DNA of 64,000 nucleotides from positions 41,999 to 105,998 of the forward strand of contig DKAJ01000005.1 of NCBI GenBank assembly GCA_002448815.1. Reading direction: 5' to 3'. This DNA is from Micavibrio sp. UBA6929. GTDB taxonomy: Bacteria > Pseudomonadota > Alphaproteobacteria > Micavibrionales > Micavibrionaceae. The notes under the pieces are model-generated. The model did not search any database. It saw only the letters and a program-made list of their open reading frames with translations, and was not told the DNA's origin. Below, piece after piece: positions 25,278 through 34,253 of the stretch (within the stretch, counting starts at the first letter, position 1; each line of letters starts with the position of its first letter). Made by a program: the position numbers and the translations under genes.

Positions 25278-26222
25278 GTGAGTACACATTTTTGTTTAAA
25301 GCGTATGGTGTATTGCAAATCTGCTGGGTTTTCTCTGGTGGAGTTGGCTATATCTGTATCTGCGGTAGGTATATTGCTGGGACTTGTTATTGGTGGTGTT
25401 GGCGTCCTTGATAGCTCGCGGATTGCTTCCACTGTCACGCAAATTGATACGATAAAAAAATCAGTGAACGCTTTTCGTGACACATACCACGCAATGCCGG
25501 GAGATTTGAACCGAGCTATGAGCCTTATTGACAATTGTGATGCGACGTTTTCGTGTGGGAATGGTGATGGAAACGGAGCAATCGGTACTGGTGATGCGCT
25601 TAATGTGGAATGGAATGAAGGAGTAAGCGAGGACGATGAGACGCTTTATGCTTGGCGTCACTTGGCTCTGTCACAGATTATGCCGCAGGCAGCGGGCCGT
25701 CCAGACGCTGTTGGATGGGGATATTCTCACCCCGCTTCAAGCTTTGGTGGTGGTGTGGAAATATTTTATGACGCCGACCATGTTTTTTTAGGCGATTCTC
25801 ATGGTGCAGGACATTATTTGCGTTATGCGGACAGTTTTGTTGAATCGGAACTAGAAAGTGGCGATGGTTTACTTGCGCTGAGTGCGCGCGGCGTAGATCG
25901 TAAAATAGATGATGGCAACCCCTTTTTGGGCAGAGTAACATCCGCGGGCGAAGAGGATAGTGGGTGTTTTAATAGTGGGTCTGTTGAGGCATACGAGGAT
26001 TACACAAGCGCTCAAAGTGATTTAGATACTGCGCAGAGCGCGTTTGACGCTGCTGTTGCTTCTGGTTCGGCGCCGGCTATTGCGAGTGCTCAAAATGACT
26101 TGGATAACGCGCAGGCGACGTATGATTTGGCTGAAGCAGAGTATGCATCTATTGAGGAAGGTTATAATACTAGCCGCTTTGGTTCTGGCGATTGCTTTTT
26201 GTTTGTTAGGCTCGGGCTGTGA
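25278..26222 (+). CDS. type IV prepilin 3 with a helical insertion in the C-terminal disulfide loop
   Basis: This is the longest of the six pilins (314 residues). It shares AG|FSLVE, Glu5, PGDLNRA, a CGNGDGNGAIG loop, AWRHLALSQ, GGGVEIFYD and VDRKIDDGNP. The C-terminal disulfide loop spans Cys230-Cys306, about 75 residues, where the other five have 15-25. The extra sequence is Ala/Asp/Gln-rich, contains a 26-residue repeat unit and should form a helical hairpin. The start is GTG 25278, or ATG 25305, which would give an 8-residue leader. It lies 9 bases after prepilin 2. Confidence 0.87.
   Translation: MSTHFCLKRMVYCKSAGFSLVELAISVSAVGILLGLVIGGVGVLDSSRIASTVTQIDTIKKSVNAFRDTYHAMPGDLNRAMSLIDNCDATFSCGNGDGNGAIGTGDALNVEWNEGVSEDDETLYAWRHLALSQIMPQAAGRPDAVGWGYSHPASSFGGGVEIFYDADHVFLGDSHGAGHYLRYADSFVESELESGDGLLALSARGVDRKIDDGNPFLGRVTSAGEEDSGCFNSGSVEAYEDYTSAQSDLDTAQSAFDAAVASGSAPAIASAQNDLDNAQATYDLAEAEYASIEEGYNTSRFGSGDCFLFVRLGL
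26007..26132 (+). repeat. two imperfect coding repeats, 78-base period, inside prepilin 3
   Basis: Copies begin at 26007 and 26085. Each encodes SAQ[SN]DLD[TN]AQ followed by a similar helical stretch of about 16 residues. The DNA has diverged at many third positions, so this is an old internal duplication, not a recent slippage. Confidence 0.75.
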
Positions 26223-26283
26223 TGGTTTTTAATTTGTGATATGTTGTTGGTCAGATTTTTTTCTGCCGTGTGAAAGGGGTTTT

Positions 26284-27021
26284 ATGAAAGTGTTTAATAG
26301 AAAATCAGAAAAAGGCTTTTCTTTAGTAGAACTTGCGATTTCTGTTACTGTCGTGGGTTTTTTGATTGCAGCAGTGTTAAAGGGGGGCGAAGTTCTTGAA
26401 AATGCGCGTGTGGCGACAACCATTGCCCAAGCTAAAAGTTATACAGTCGCAGCTTCAACATTCAAGGAGCTTTATGGTGCATATCCTGGCGATATTTCTG
26501 ATGCAGTAATTGGATGCGATTCTTCTTGTGATGCGGGGGATGGTGATGGTGAAATAGAGTCAGGTGCCGGACGTAATCCTGCGTGGAATATGGCGCTGCA
26601 GTCTGATGATGAATCTTTTCAGTTTTGGAAGCATTTGGCTTTCACTGAGCTTGTTAGTGATGTTCAAGCTACTGCTGAGGGGGACGATGTTTCAGATATG
26701 TCCTTTGGTGTGACCAATCCGAAAAGTAACATGGGGGGAGGTTTTGATGTTTGGTATGATTCTGACTTTCGTCCAGATGATTTGAACCTAGGCCGCAGCG
26801 GTCACTTTCTAAGGTTGTTTAATGCAAGTTTTAACCTTCGTCCCTTGGCAGCAGCGTCAATTGATCGCAAAATGGATGACGGACAGCCTTATACAGGGCA
26901 GGTGATGAGTGGGGGATCTGATTGTGTTAGCGGAACGCCTGCGATAGATTCGAACTATGATACATCTCAGGCTGCGCGTTCGTGTTTTATGTTCTTTAAA
27001 TTTGGCGGACGCCGCGGTTAA
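26284..27021 (+). CDS. type IV prepilin 4
   Basis: This is a 245-residue prepilin. I chose ATG 26284, preceded by AAAGGGG, because it gives an 11-residue leader. The frame is open further upstream but without a fitting start. Features are KG|FSLVE with Glu5, YPGDISDA, a cysteine-flanked acidic loop (CDAGDGDGEIES), FWKHLAFTEL, GGGFDVWYD, IDRKMDDGQPYTG, and a C-terminal Cys pair about 20 residues apart. It sits 61 bases after prepilin 3 and may have its own weak promoter there. Its role relative to the other pilins is unknown. Confidence 0.88.
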   Translation: MKVFNRKSEKGFSLVELAISVTVVGFLIAAVLKGGEVLENARVATTIAQAKSYTVAASTFKELYGAYPGDISDAVIGCDSSCDAGDGDGEIESGAGRNPAWNMALQSDDESFQFWKHLAFTELVSDVQATAEGDDVSDMSFGVTNPKSNMGGGFDVWYDSDFRPDDLNLGRSGHFLRLFNASFNLRPLAAASIDRKMDDGQPYTGQVMSGGSDCVSGTPAIDSNYDTSQAARSCFMFFKFGGRRG

Positions 27022-27043
27022 CGCACAAGGGGAGATATAAGAA

Positions 27044-27790
27044 ATGTTACATACTCAAAGCAAACCTGATGCAGGTTTTTCATTGGTAGAGCTTGCAATG
27101 TCGCTCATTATTATTGGCGTGTTGGTCGGTGGTGTTATGAAGGGGCAAGAATTGGTTGATAACTCCCGCGTGACAACATTGGGGGCTAAGGTTGGTAAAT
27201 ACCGGTCTGCAGTTAACAGTTTCCATGATATCTATGATGAATATCCAGGTGATATGAATTCGCCTGAAAATAAAATCCCCATTTGCGCGCAGACAACGTG
27301 TACATATTCAGGAACGGATTCTGGGGATGGTGATGGTATTATCGAAGGCATCAGTGATATTGAGGCTGAGGATGATTCTGATGAAGGTCGCGGGTTTTGG
27401 GAGCATCTTGCCGCAGCGAATATGGTCGTAGATACGAAGGTGACGCCAGGTACAACAAATGAGTTTGGCTTGACGCATCCAGTAAGCCCATTTGGTGGTG
27501 GCTTTACGGTTATGAATAACCCTGATTTTGACGATGATGGCGATGAAGATACGGATAATTTACGTCTGGGCGTTGGGAACTATTTCCGTTTATCGCGTTC
27601 GCAGACATCAATCGGTGCGAGAGCGACCTCAATTGTAAGTCCTTTGCTGGCAACGGCAATTGACCGTAAATTAGACGATTCAAAAGCCGATTCAGGCAAA
27701 GTGCTTGGTTACGGTGATGAATGTATGGATTCAGGGGAGTATGATATTTCTTTGACCAGTAAAGCCTGCGACTTGTTAATTAGGTTTTAG
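27044..27790 (+). CDS. type IV prepilin 5
   Basis: This 248-residue prepilin has an 11-residue leader and AG|FSLVE with Glu5. Its N-terminal helix is close to that of prepilin 1 (VGGVMKGQELVDNSRV against IGGVLKGQQLVDNAKV). PGDMN, a SGDGDGII acidic loop, GFWEHLAAANM, GGGFTVMNN and IDRKLDD are present. A C-terminal Cys pair lies 15 residues apart. The DDG of the conserved motif is altered to DDS. AAGGGGAG precedes the ATG. An extra acidic stretch (NPDFDDDGDEDTDN) could bind further metal. Confidence 0.88.
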   Translation: MLHTQSKPDAGFSLVELAMSLIIIGVLVGGVMKGQELVDNSRVTTLGAKVGKYRSAVNSFHDIYDEYPGDMNSPENKIPICAQTTCTYSGTDSGDGDGIIEGISDIEAEDDSDEGRGFWEHLAAANMVVDTKVTPGTTNEFGLTHPVSPFGGGFTVMNNPDFDDDGDEDTDNLRLGVGNYFRLSRSQTSIGARATSIVSPLLATAIDRKLDDSKADSGKVLGYGDECMDSGEYDISLTSKACDLLIRF

Positions 27791-27792
27791 GT

Positions 27793-28572
27793 ATGGCAAA
27801 GCTAGATGTGAATCGTTTATCTCTCCGTCGATCTGAAGGTTTTTCTTTGGTTGAGCTCGCGATGGCTCTCCTCATCATTGGATTGTTAGTTGCCGCAGTT
27901 CTTCAGGGGCAAGAACTTGTTAAAAATGCCAAGGTTTCTCGCACTATATCTCAGGCGAATGAATATTTTAGGGCAGTGAACTCTTTTGAAAATCTATACG
28001 GTGGTTTGCCCGGCGATCTTGCAAATGCGCGCAGTGAAATTCCGGGATGTATGGATAACCCCACATGTCAGGGGGGAGATGGCAATGGTGTCATTAATGA
28101 AGATGGTGGCGATGGCACAGACTGGCTTGGTTGGAGTACTTCGGCTGTTGCTAGCCTCTCGTCGGAAAGTGTCCAGTTCTGGAAGCATTTGGCATTAGCA
28201 GAGTTGATTGACGGTGTTGATGTTGATTTTACGGGGACTGATTTTGCATGGGGGAGGTCTCACCCGCGTTCAGCCTTTGGCGGCGGCATTGAGTTTTTTT
28301 ATGATAACGCCACGTTACTAGGGACCGCATTTCATACTTTCCGCTTTTCACGTGGGGCAATACGCAGTGGTACGCCAGTTCGGGATCAATATATTGTTAG
28401 TCCACTTGTCGCCTATATGATTGATCGCAAGGCCGATGATGGCCTTGCCTGGCAGGGGAAGATTATTGTTGACTATGGTGCTCGCAACACAATATGCCAT
28501 AATTATGATGTCTATAAAATTCAGGAAACACAGGAAGAAGCCTGCATCTTGTTTTTTATGCTTTATAACTAA
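27793..28572 (+). CDS. type IV prepilin 6
   Basis: This is a 259-residue prepilin with a longer 16-residue leader (Arg/Lys-containing) and EG|FSLVE with Glu5. LPGDLANA, a CQGGDGNGVI loop, FWKHLALAEL, GGGIEFFYD, IDRKADDGLAWQG and a C-terminal Cys pair 16 residues apart follow the family plan. It begins two bases after the prepilin 5 stop, so translation is coupled. It is the last gene of the pilus locus. Only 26 bases separate it from the convergent leuB stop, and no hairpin terminator is visible there. Confidence 0.87.
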   Translation: MAKLDVNRLSLRRSEGFSLVELAMALLIIGLLVAAVLQGQELVKNAKVSRTISQANEYFRAVNSFENLYGGLPGDLANARSEIPGCMDNPTCQGGDGNGVINEDGGDGTDWLGWSTSAVASLSSESVQFWKHLALAELIDGVDVDFTGTDFAWGRSHPRSAFGGGIEFFYDNATLLGTAFHTFRFSRGAIRSGTPVRDQYIVSPLVAYMIDRKADDGLAWQGKIIVDYGARNTICHNYDVYKIQETQEEACILFFMLYN

Positions 28573-28598
28573 GTTTTTTCTAGCGAATGCGCAGCGTG

Positions 28599-29714
28599 TT
28601 AAGCCGCGTTTTTAATGGCGCTATTGTTGGCGAGGTCGTCGATTAGGGCGTCACCCATTTCATCTGTTGAAACTTGTGTGCAGCCCTCTGCGATGATGTC
28701 AGCTGTGCGCGTGCCGTTGTTGAGGACATTTTGCGCGGCTTGTTCGATTGCAGTGGCAAGATCACCTTGGTTTAAAGAATATCTGAGGCCCATAGCGAAG
28801 CTGAGAAGCGTTGCAAGCGGGTTTGCCTTGCCTTGGCCTGCAATATCAGGGGCGGAGCCGTGTACGGGCTCGTAAACGCCGGGAATGCCGTCTGCGCCAA
28901 GTGATGCGGATGGCAGCATGCCGAGCGAGCCTGTCAGCATTGCGGCCTCGTCGGAGAGGATATCACCAAACAGGTTATCTGTGATAATGACGTCGAATTG
29001 TGATGGATTGCGCAAAAGCTGCATCGCGCAGTTATCGGCGTACATGTGTTCAAGCGTGACATCGCTGGCTTCGGCGGTGTGCAGCGCGGTGACGTCTTCG
29101 CGCCAAAGCTTACCGCTTTCCATGACGTTGGCTTTTTCACATGATGTGACTTTGTTGCCGCGCTTGCGGGCAAGGTCAAATCCTACGCGCGCCAGGCGCT
29201 CAATCTCGTTTGTGGTATATGTTTGCGTGTTGTAACCGCGGCGCTGGCCGTTGCCGAGGTCTTCGATGCCGCGTGGTTCGCCGAAGTAAACACCGCCGGT
29301 AAGCTCGCGCACGATAAGGATATCAAGGCCGCGTACGATTTCAGGCTTTAGCGTTGATGCATCGATGAGCGCATCAAACACAAGGGCAGGGCGCAGGTTT
29401 GCAAACAGGTCAAGTTCTTTGCGCAGGCGCAGCAAGCCTGCCTCTGGGCGTTTGTTGTATTCAACGCCGTCCCACTTCGGGCCGCCAACAGCGCCCAGCA
29501 TAATCATATCGCTGGCGCGGCATTCTTCGAGTGTTTCATCAGACAGGGGCACGCCATGTGCATCGGTTGAGCATCCGCCGATCAAGCCATGCTCGGTCTT
29601 GAGTGTAAGGTCGGTATTATCATTGATCCATGTGATGAGTTTTTCAACTTGTGCCATGATTTCAGGGCCAATGCCATCACCAGGCAGCATCATAATGTTG
29701 TAAGTATTGCTCAT
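28599..29714 (-). CDS. leuB: 3-isopropylmalate dehydrogenase
   Basis: LeuB oxidises and decarboxylates 3-isopropylmalate to 2-oxoisocaproate with NAD+, the third leucine-specific step. The protein (371 residues from ATG 29714) has [10 protein letters not shown] near the N-terminus, the substrate-binding [31 protein letters not shown], and the NAD-binding [18 protein letters not shown]. The start at 29714 has AAGGATC upstream. A longer frame to 29756 lacks support. It is the last gene of the leuC-HD-GT25-leuD-leuB unit, 23 bases after leuD. Confidence 0.97.
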   Translation of the reverse strand: MSNTYNIMMLPGDGIGPEIMAQVEKLITWINDNTDLTLKTEHGLIGGCSTDAHGVPLSDETLEECRASDMIMLGAVGGPKWDGVEYNKRPEAGLLRLRKELDLFANLRPALVFDALIDASTLKPEIVRGLDILIVRELTGGVYFGEPRGIEDLGNGQRRGYNTQTYTTNEIERLARVGFDLARKRGNKVTSCEKANVMESGKLWREDVTALHTAEASDVTLEHMYADNCAMQLLRNPSQFDVIITDNLFGDILSDEAAMLTGSLGMLPSASLGADGIPGVYEPVHGSAPDIAGQGKANPLATLLSFAMGLRYSLNQGDLATAIEQAAQNVLNNGTRTADIIAEGCTQVSTDEMGDALIDDLANNSAIKNAA

Positions 29715-29737
29715 GTTCTTAGATCCTTTATTGTGTC

Positions 29738-30352
29738 TTATTGTCCTGATACCCAAGGGCGTTTTTGTGCGTCAGTGTCTTCAAATGTTTCAATGGCGGC
29801 GCTTTTTTCCAGTGTCAGGCCGATATCATCTAAACCGTTGAGCAAGCATTCTTTGCGGAATGGGTCGATGTCAAACGTGAAGGATAATTTGTTGCCGCGT
29901 GTAATTGTTTGTTTATCAAGGTCAATTTCAACGATGCCTTCAGGGCTTTGTTCGGCTTCGCCCATCAATGCATCGACCTGTTCGGTTGGCAGTTTGATTG
30001 GCAAAATACCGTTTTTAAAGCAGTTATTGTAGAAAATATCGGCAAAGCTTGGCGCGATGACGCAGCGAAAGCCCATGTCTAAAATGGCCCATGGCGCGTG
30101 TTCACGGCTGGAGCCGCAGCCAAAATTATCACCCGTAATCAGGATGCTTGCGCCGCGATATTCAGGTTGGTTCAGCGCGAAGTCAGTTTTTTCACTGCCA
30201 TCATCGTTATATCGTAAATCAAAGAAAGCGCTTTTGCCGAGGCCTGATCGCTTGATCGTTTTGAGGAATTGTTTCGGGATGATGATATCGGTGTCGATAT
30301 TAATCATGCGCAAAGGCGCAGCAATAGATGAGAGTGTTGTAAAGGCTTGCAT
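29738..30352 (-). CDS. leuD: 3-isopropylmalate dehydratase small subunit
   Basis: LeuD is the small subunit of isopropylmalate isomerase and supplies the swivel domain to LeuC. At 204 residues it has the typical length. The segments [33 protein letters not shown] (ending AIL here) and [21 protein letters not shown] are diagnostic. It is separated from leuC by two unrelated genes, which is unusual. It starts 5 bases after the glycosyltransferase stop codon, so translation is probably coupled to that gene. Confidence 0.97.
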   Translation of the reverse strand: MQAFTTLSSIAAPLRMINIDTDIIIPKQFLKTIKRSGLGKSAFFDLRYNDDGSEKTDFALNQPEYRGASILITGDNFGCGSSREHAPWAILDMGFRCVIAPSFADIFYNNCFKNGILPIKLPTEQVDALMGEAEQSPEGIVEIDLDKQTITRGNKLSFTFDIDPFRKECLLNGLDDIGLTLEKSAAIETFEDTDAQKRPWVSGQ

Positions 30353-30357
30353 AAATA

Positions 30358-31125
30358 TTACCGTTTTCTAGTCTTGTACCAGATTTGTTTCATGATCCCT
30401 TCGTAGGCTTTGTACGCCGCGCGGGTCAGTGGGAAAAATAAGCGCATTGGCATAGGCAAATCAAGCCTTTTTTCAAAGCGTTCTGTGCCGATATATTGCT
30501 CTTGGCTGGTGTCTTGTTCGGAGAGGCCTGGTTGAATGATATAGGCGTCCAATTTATTGCACCAATTATGCCCCATTAGCGTATCAATCGGCACGAAGAA
30601 ACGGTCGAGCAGGGTGAGCATTTTCTTTGCCCCGTCCAGTGTAATGAGATAGGCAAAGGCGCCGCCGGGCGAAGTGCGCAGGGCATTGAGTGTATATTTT
30701 CCAATAACCGTACGCTTGGTGAATTGTTCAAGTTTTGAGACTTTTTTACTGCCTAAAAAGCGAATAAGATCAAAGTCTTTAGGTCCGTCTTTTAATGCAT
30801 CAAGTACGGCTTTAAAGTCATCTTTCATGTACGCGTCATCTTCGAAGATGAGGGCGAGGTCGATATGCTCAGTAACCATTTTTTGATAGATGTTTTTATG
30901 AGAGAGCGTCACGCCAAGCTCGCCGCCTTTGAGGTCGCGGCCAAAGAAGATGCGGCGCTTGGTTTTGTTATAGTTTTCGTGCGTGGGGACGTCGAATGCC
31001 CTGCCATCAACGGCGGGGAAGAAGTCAAAATCTTCAATGTCTTGGGCGGCCATTTGCGCGCGCATATGGTCTTGGCGTGCGGTGGCTTCGGGCAGGGTAA
31101 TGATAAAGGTTTTAAATGTGGTCAT
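30358..31125 (-). CDS. glycosyltransferase family 25 (LPS-type) protein
   Basis: This is a predicted sugar transferase of about 255 residues. The opening [21 protein letters not shown], the FFPAVDGR segment, [16 protein letters not shown] and the LALIFEDDA acidic motif are the hallmarks of GT25 LPS core or lipooligosaccharide transferases. GGAFAYLIT follows in the second half. I place the start at ATG 31125 because the conserved N-terminal strand begins there. A longer frame begins at 31167. Either overlaps the end of the HD-domain gene, by 14 or 56 bases. The acceptor sugar is unknown. Its place inside the leucine operon is odd. Confidence 0.85.
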   Translation of the reverse strand: MTTFKTFIITLPEATARQDHMRAQMAAQDIEDFDFFPAVDGRAFDVPTHENYNKTKRRIFFGRDLKGGELGVTLSHKNIYQKMVTEHIDLALIFEDDAYMKDDFKAVLDALKDGPKDFDLIRFLGSKKVSKLEQFTKRTVIGKYTLNALRTSPGGAFAYLITLDGAKKMLTLLDRFFVPIDTLMGHNWCNKLDAYIIQPGLSEQDTSQEQYIGTERFEKRLDLPMPMRLFFPLTRAAYKAYEGIMKQIWYKTRKR

Positions 31126-31975
31126 GGTGATGGACTGTAGCACTAGTCCCTGCATCAGGAAAGCCACTATTTTGCTGTGGCTTTTTTAGGCAGGTTTCCT
31201 CCTGCTTCAGTACATTTTTGAAGGCGTGCAAATAGGTAGGATCAAACAGGCCGTCTTTTTTGACCATATGATCAAATCCTTCAAGTGGTGTACGCGCGCG
31301 CGGTTGGTGCGGACGTTTTACGCAATAACCGTCATGCGATTCAATGATCGCAACCAGTTTGACTGGACCGGAGAGCTGATCTGCTGTTTTGCCGAGTGTG
31401 CCTGACCCGTCCATATGCTCGTGATGGTTTTCTGCAATATCCAGTGCGAGGGATAGGAACGGATGATCCAGTATGTCTTCGCGCTCTGAGATCAGGTCTG
31501 AATTGTCTGCCATGAGGGCATCCATGTTATCTGTTATGTGTTCTTTGATGAGATCTGCGCCAGTTTTTGCATGTTGCCTGCGTGTCTCTTTGAGCGCGCC
31601 GCTGCTTTTTTCTGGTGTGTCGATCCAGAGATTTATATCTTGGTAAAGCTTGCCATAGTCGTGCAGCAACGCTGCTTTGGCCGTGTTTTTTGCAGCTGTT
31701 TTATCAATGCCTAGCAAGTCTGCTGTATCGAGGATGCGGTCATGCACGCGCGCAAGGTGGTCTGAAAATGTATAGTTTAATTTTTCATCTGGGGCGAATT
31801 TATCCTTAAATTCGGGCGAATTCTTTTTGCGTTCAAATTCGATAATGCGTTCTTGGTCAAGATTTGCCATGCCATCCAAATGTTCTTGGATGAAGGGCAG
31901 GAAGATGCGCTGGCAGATGGCATCTTTATCAAAGTCGAAACTGTCTGGCCAATCGCCAGAATTTGTCATGCTCAT
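31112..31975 (-). CDS. divergent HD-GYP-like metal-dependent phosphohydrolase
   Basis: This is a 287-residue cytoplasmic protein. Its HD core keeps the metal ligands H105-D106 (in LLHDYGK), H135 (QHAKTG) and H184-H185-E186 followed by DGSG (189-192). An ESHD (212-215) with an RP pair (221-222) follows, where HD-GYP proteins have D-x-x-D-A and RPYR. The GYP tripeptide itself is replaced by GTL. HD-GYP enzymes hydrolyse c-di-GMP. Whether this variant does is open. The gene lies between leuC (42 bases upstream) and the glycosyltransferase it overlaps. Start ATG 31975, or 31969 as alternative. Confidence 0.78.
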   Translation of the reverse strand: MSMTNSGDWPDSFDFDKDAICQRIFLPFIQEHLDGMANLDQERIIEFERKKNSPEFKDKFAPDEKLNYTFSDHLARVHDRILDTADLLGIDKTAAKNTAKAALLHDYGKLYQDINLWIDTPEKSSGALKETRRQHAKTGADLIKEHITDNMDALMADNSDLISEREDILDHPFLSLALDIAENHHEHMDGSGTLGKTADQLSGPVKLVAIIESHDGYCVKRPHQPRARTPLEGFDHMVKKDGLFDPTYLHAFKNVLKQEETCLKKPQQNSGFPDAGTSATVHHHDHI

Positions 31976-32017
31976 GGCCTTATCCTAGCAGAAAAAGGGT
32001 GAATAAAGCATTAAAAT

Positions 32018-33427
32018 TTAGGCAAAGTCACGCACGTCACTGATGTGACCGTTAATGGCGGCGGCGGCGGCCATGGCGGGGCTCATTAAATGGGTACGAC
32101 CACCTTTGCCTTGGCGACCTTCGAAGTTACGGTTTGATGTGGATGCGCATCGCTCGCCCGGTTCAAGGCGGTCTGCGTTCATCGCAAGGCACATCGAGCA
32201 TCCTGGTTCGCGCCATTCAAAGCCGGCTTCGATAAAGATTTTATCAAGGCCTTCGGCTTCGGCTTGTTCTTTGACCAGGCCGCTGCCCGGGACGATTAAG
32301 CCTTGGACGTGATCTGCGATTTTGCGGCCTTTGACGATGGCGGCGGCTTCGCGGATGTCTTCGATGCGGGCGTTCGTGCATGATCCGAGGAACATTTTAT
32401 CAATTTTGATATCTGTAATTTTCATGCCAGCGTCCAAGCCCATATAGGTAAGCATGCGTTTGACGGAGTCTTGTTTTTGCGGCGTGTCAAAATCATCAGG
32501 TGATGGGACATTGCCACTGACGGGCATGACGTCTTCAGGGGTCGTGCCCCATGTAACTGTTGGCGGAATGTCAGCCGCGTTAAGTGTGACGACCTTATCA
32601 TACGCCGCGCCTTCATCAGACGGCAGTGTTTTCCAGTAGGCCACAGCCTTGTCCCATGCATCGCCTTTTGGCGCCATTGGGCGGCCTTTGATATAGTTAA
32701 ACGTGGTTTCATCAGGTGCAACCATACCTGCGCGCGCGCCAGCCTCGATAGACATGTTACACATGGTCATGCGGCCTTCCATTGATAGGCCGCGCACAGC
32801 ATCGCCAGCGAATTCCAGTACATATCCTGTGCCGCCAGCAGTGCCAATTTTGCCAATAATGGCCAAGATCATATCTTTTGCAGTAACGCCGGGCGCAAGC
32901 GTGCCGTTGACTTCGATCAGCATGGTTTTGGCAGGCTTTTGGATGAGGGTTTGTGTCGCCAGAACGTGCTCAACCTCGGACGTGCCGATGCCAAAGGCCA
33001 AAGAGCCAAACGCGCCGTGCGTTGAAGTGTGGCTGTCGCCGCAGACAATTGTCATGCCGGGCAGGGTGAAGCCTTGTTCTGGCCCGATGATGTGCACGAT
33101 GCCTTGGCGCTTGTCGAGGATATCGAAAAGCTGAACGCCAAACTCTTCGCAGTTTTTGCGTAGGGCTTCGATTTGGGTGCGGCTGTCAGGTTCGGCGATG
33201 CCTTTGCTGCGGTCGGTTGTTGGGACGTTGTGATCCATCACGGCCAGAGTATTGCCAAGGCGGCGCACATCGCGGCCAGCCATGCGCAAACCTTCGAAGG
33301 CCTGTGGTGAGGTAACTTCGTGCACGAGGTGACGATCAATGTAAATCAGGCATGTGCCATCATCTTGTTTGTGAACTACGTGATCGGACCAAATTTTTTC
33401 AAACAGTGTGCGTGGTTGCGTCGTCAT
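32018..33427 (-). CDS. leuC: 3-isopropylmalate dehydratase large subunit
   Basis: LeuC is the [4Fe-4S] aconitase-family subunit that isomerises 2- to 3-isopropylmalate with LeuD. At 469 residues it is full length. The segments [38 protein letters not shown] and [14 protein letters not shown] are diagnostic. The cluster-binding cysteines lie in GSCTN and [11 protein letters not shown], and [13 protein letters not shown] is near the C-terminus. It is the first gene of the leucine unit. The 163 bases upstream hold the rplS terminator and probably the leu promoter. Confidence 0.97.
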   Translation of the reverse strand: MTTQPRTLFEKIWSDHVVHKQDDGTCLIYIDRHLVHEVTSPQAFEGLRMAGRDVRRLGNTLAVMDHNVPTTDRSKGIAEPDSRTQIEALRKNCEEFGVQLFDILDKRQGIVHIIGPEQGFTLPGMTIVCGDSHTSTHGAFGSLAFGIGTSEVEHVLATQTLIQKPAKTMLIEVNGTLAPGVTAKDMILAIIGKIGTAGGTGYVLEFAGDAVRGLSMEGRMTMCNMSIEAGARAGMVAPDETTFNYIKGRPMAPKGDAWDKAVAYWKTLPSDEGAAYDKVVTLNAADIPPTVTWGTTPEDVMPVSGNVPSPDDFDTPQKQDSVKRMLTYMGLDAGMKITDIKIDKMFLGSCTNARIEDIREAAAIVKGRKIADHVQGLIVPGSGLVKEQAEAEGLDKIFIEAGFEWREPGCSMCLAMNADRLEPGERCASTSNRNFEGRQGKGGRTHLMSPAMAAAAAINGHISDVRDFA

Positions 33428-33530
33428 TGTATGTCTTCTTTGACTGTGTGTTGTGGCGGGTAGAGCATAGCAGTCTTGGCGCCGCCGTTTATGCCGTTAT
33501 CTGGCATGATTAAATGAACTTTTGGTATAG

Positions 33531-33563
33531 AAAAAGGCCAATGAAAAATCAATGGCCTTTTGC
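33531..33563 (-). terminator. terminator of the ffh-rplS operon
   Basis: On the minus strand an AAAAGGCCA / TGGCCTTTTT hairpin with an 11-base loop ends in a T-run, 28 bases beyond the rplS stop. The stem is nearly symmetric and could also stop + strand transcripts. Confidence 0.85.
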
Positions 33564-33590
33564 AAATGATAGCGCTGAAAAGAATAGATT

Positions 33591-34151
33591 TTATTCTTCA
33601 GCTGCGCCTGCTTCAGCTTCAGCAGCTTTCGCAGCAGCTTCTGCTTCTTTTGCTGCGATTTTATCAGCTTTTGCTTTTTCAGCTGCGATGCGGTTTTCTT
33701 CGCGAGCGATGCGTTTTGCTTCTTTCTTAGCCTTAGCTTTTTCTGTCTTAGAAAGAACTGGAGCATCCAAGTCTTTCTTCTCGATGCCGTGACCAGAGAT
33801 ACGCTCGGCGATACGTGCAGATTTACCGCGACGATCACGCAAGTAGTAAAGTTTCGCACGGCGAACAGAACCGCGGCGAACAAGTTCGATGCTTTCGATG
33901 CGTGGGCTCCAAAGAGGGAAGACACGCTCTACGCCTTCACCGTAGCTAATTTTGCGGACAGTGAATGTTGCGTTGATGTCTTTACCTGCGCGGGCGATAC
34001 ATACGCCTTCGTAAGCCTGAACACGCTCGGTGTTACCTTCACGGATACGGACGTTTACTTTAACCGTATCACCAGGTGAGAATTCTGGGATGTTTTTGTC
34101 TGCTTGGATTGCAGCAAGTTGTTTATCTTCGTATTTTTTAACAAAGTTCAT
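33591..34151 (-). CDS. rplS: 50S ribosomal protein L19 with long charged C-terminal extension
   Basis: L19 sits at the 30S-50S interface. Residues 1-115 are a standard L19 ([60 protein letters not shown]). About 70 extra residues of Ala/Lys/Glu follow ([20 protein letters not shown]). The start is ATG 34151 with AAGGAAG upstream. A frame extending to 34169 is not supported. It is the last gene of the ffh-rpsP-rimM-trmD-rplS order, a widespread arrangement. Confidence 0.96.
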   Translation of the reverse strand: MNFVKKYEDKQLAAIQADKNIPEFSPGDTVKVNVRIREGNTERVQAYEGVCIARAGKDINATFTVRKISYGEGVERVFPLWSPRIESIELVRRGSVRRAKLYYLRDRRGKSARIAERISGHGIEKKDLDAPVLSKTEKAKAKKEAKRIAREENRIAAEKAKADKIAAKEAEAAAKAAEAEAGAAEE

Positions 34152-34173
34152 TGTTATCTTCCTTTTCATTGTA

Positions 34174-34210
34174 AAGCCTCGATAATCAACGCATTTGCGT
34201 AGGCAGGCTT
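34174..34210 (-). promoter_or_regulatory. rplS: candidate structured leader between trmD and rplS
   Basis: In the roughly 100-base space ahead of rplS, AAGCCT (34174-34179) pairs with AGGCTT (34205-34210). An inner hairpin ACGCA/TGCGT (34189-34193 with 34196-34200) lies between them. It sits about 20 bases before the rplS start and could control translation or stabilise the mRNA end. No known element was recognised. Confidence 0.4.
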
Positions 34211-34253
34211 CGTTATCTTTTTTCTCGGAAAGTCCAAGATGCAGGGGTTATAC

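Noticed and set aside
26007..26132. The repeated sequence in prepilin 3 as a CRISPR-like or satellite array
   Set aside because: It has only two diverged copies, in frame with the pilin, and conserved at protein level.
26236..26283. An upstream extension of prepilin 4
   Set aside because: It would add residues before the leader, and the start at 26284 has a strong AAAGGGG and a normal leader length.
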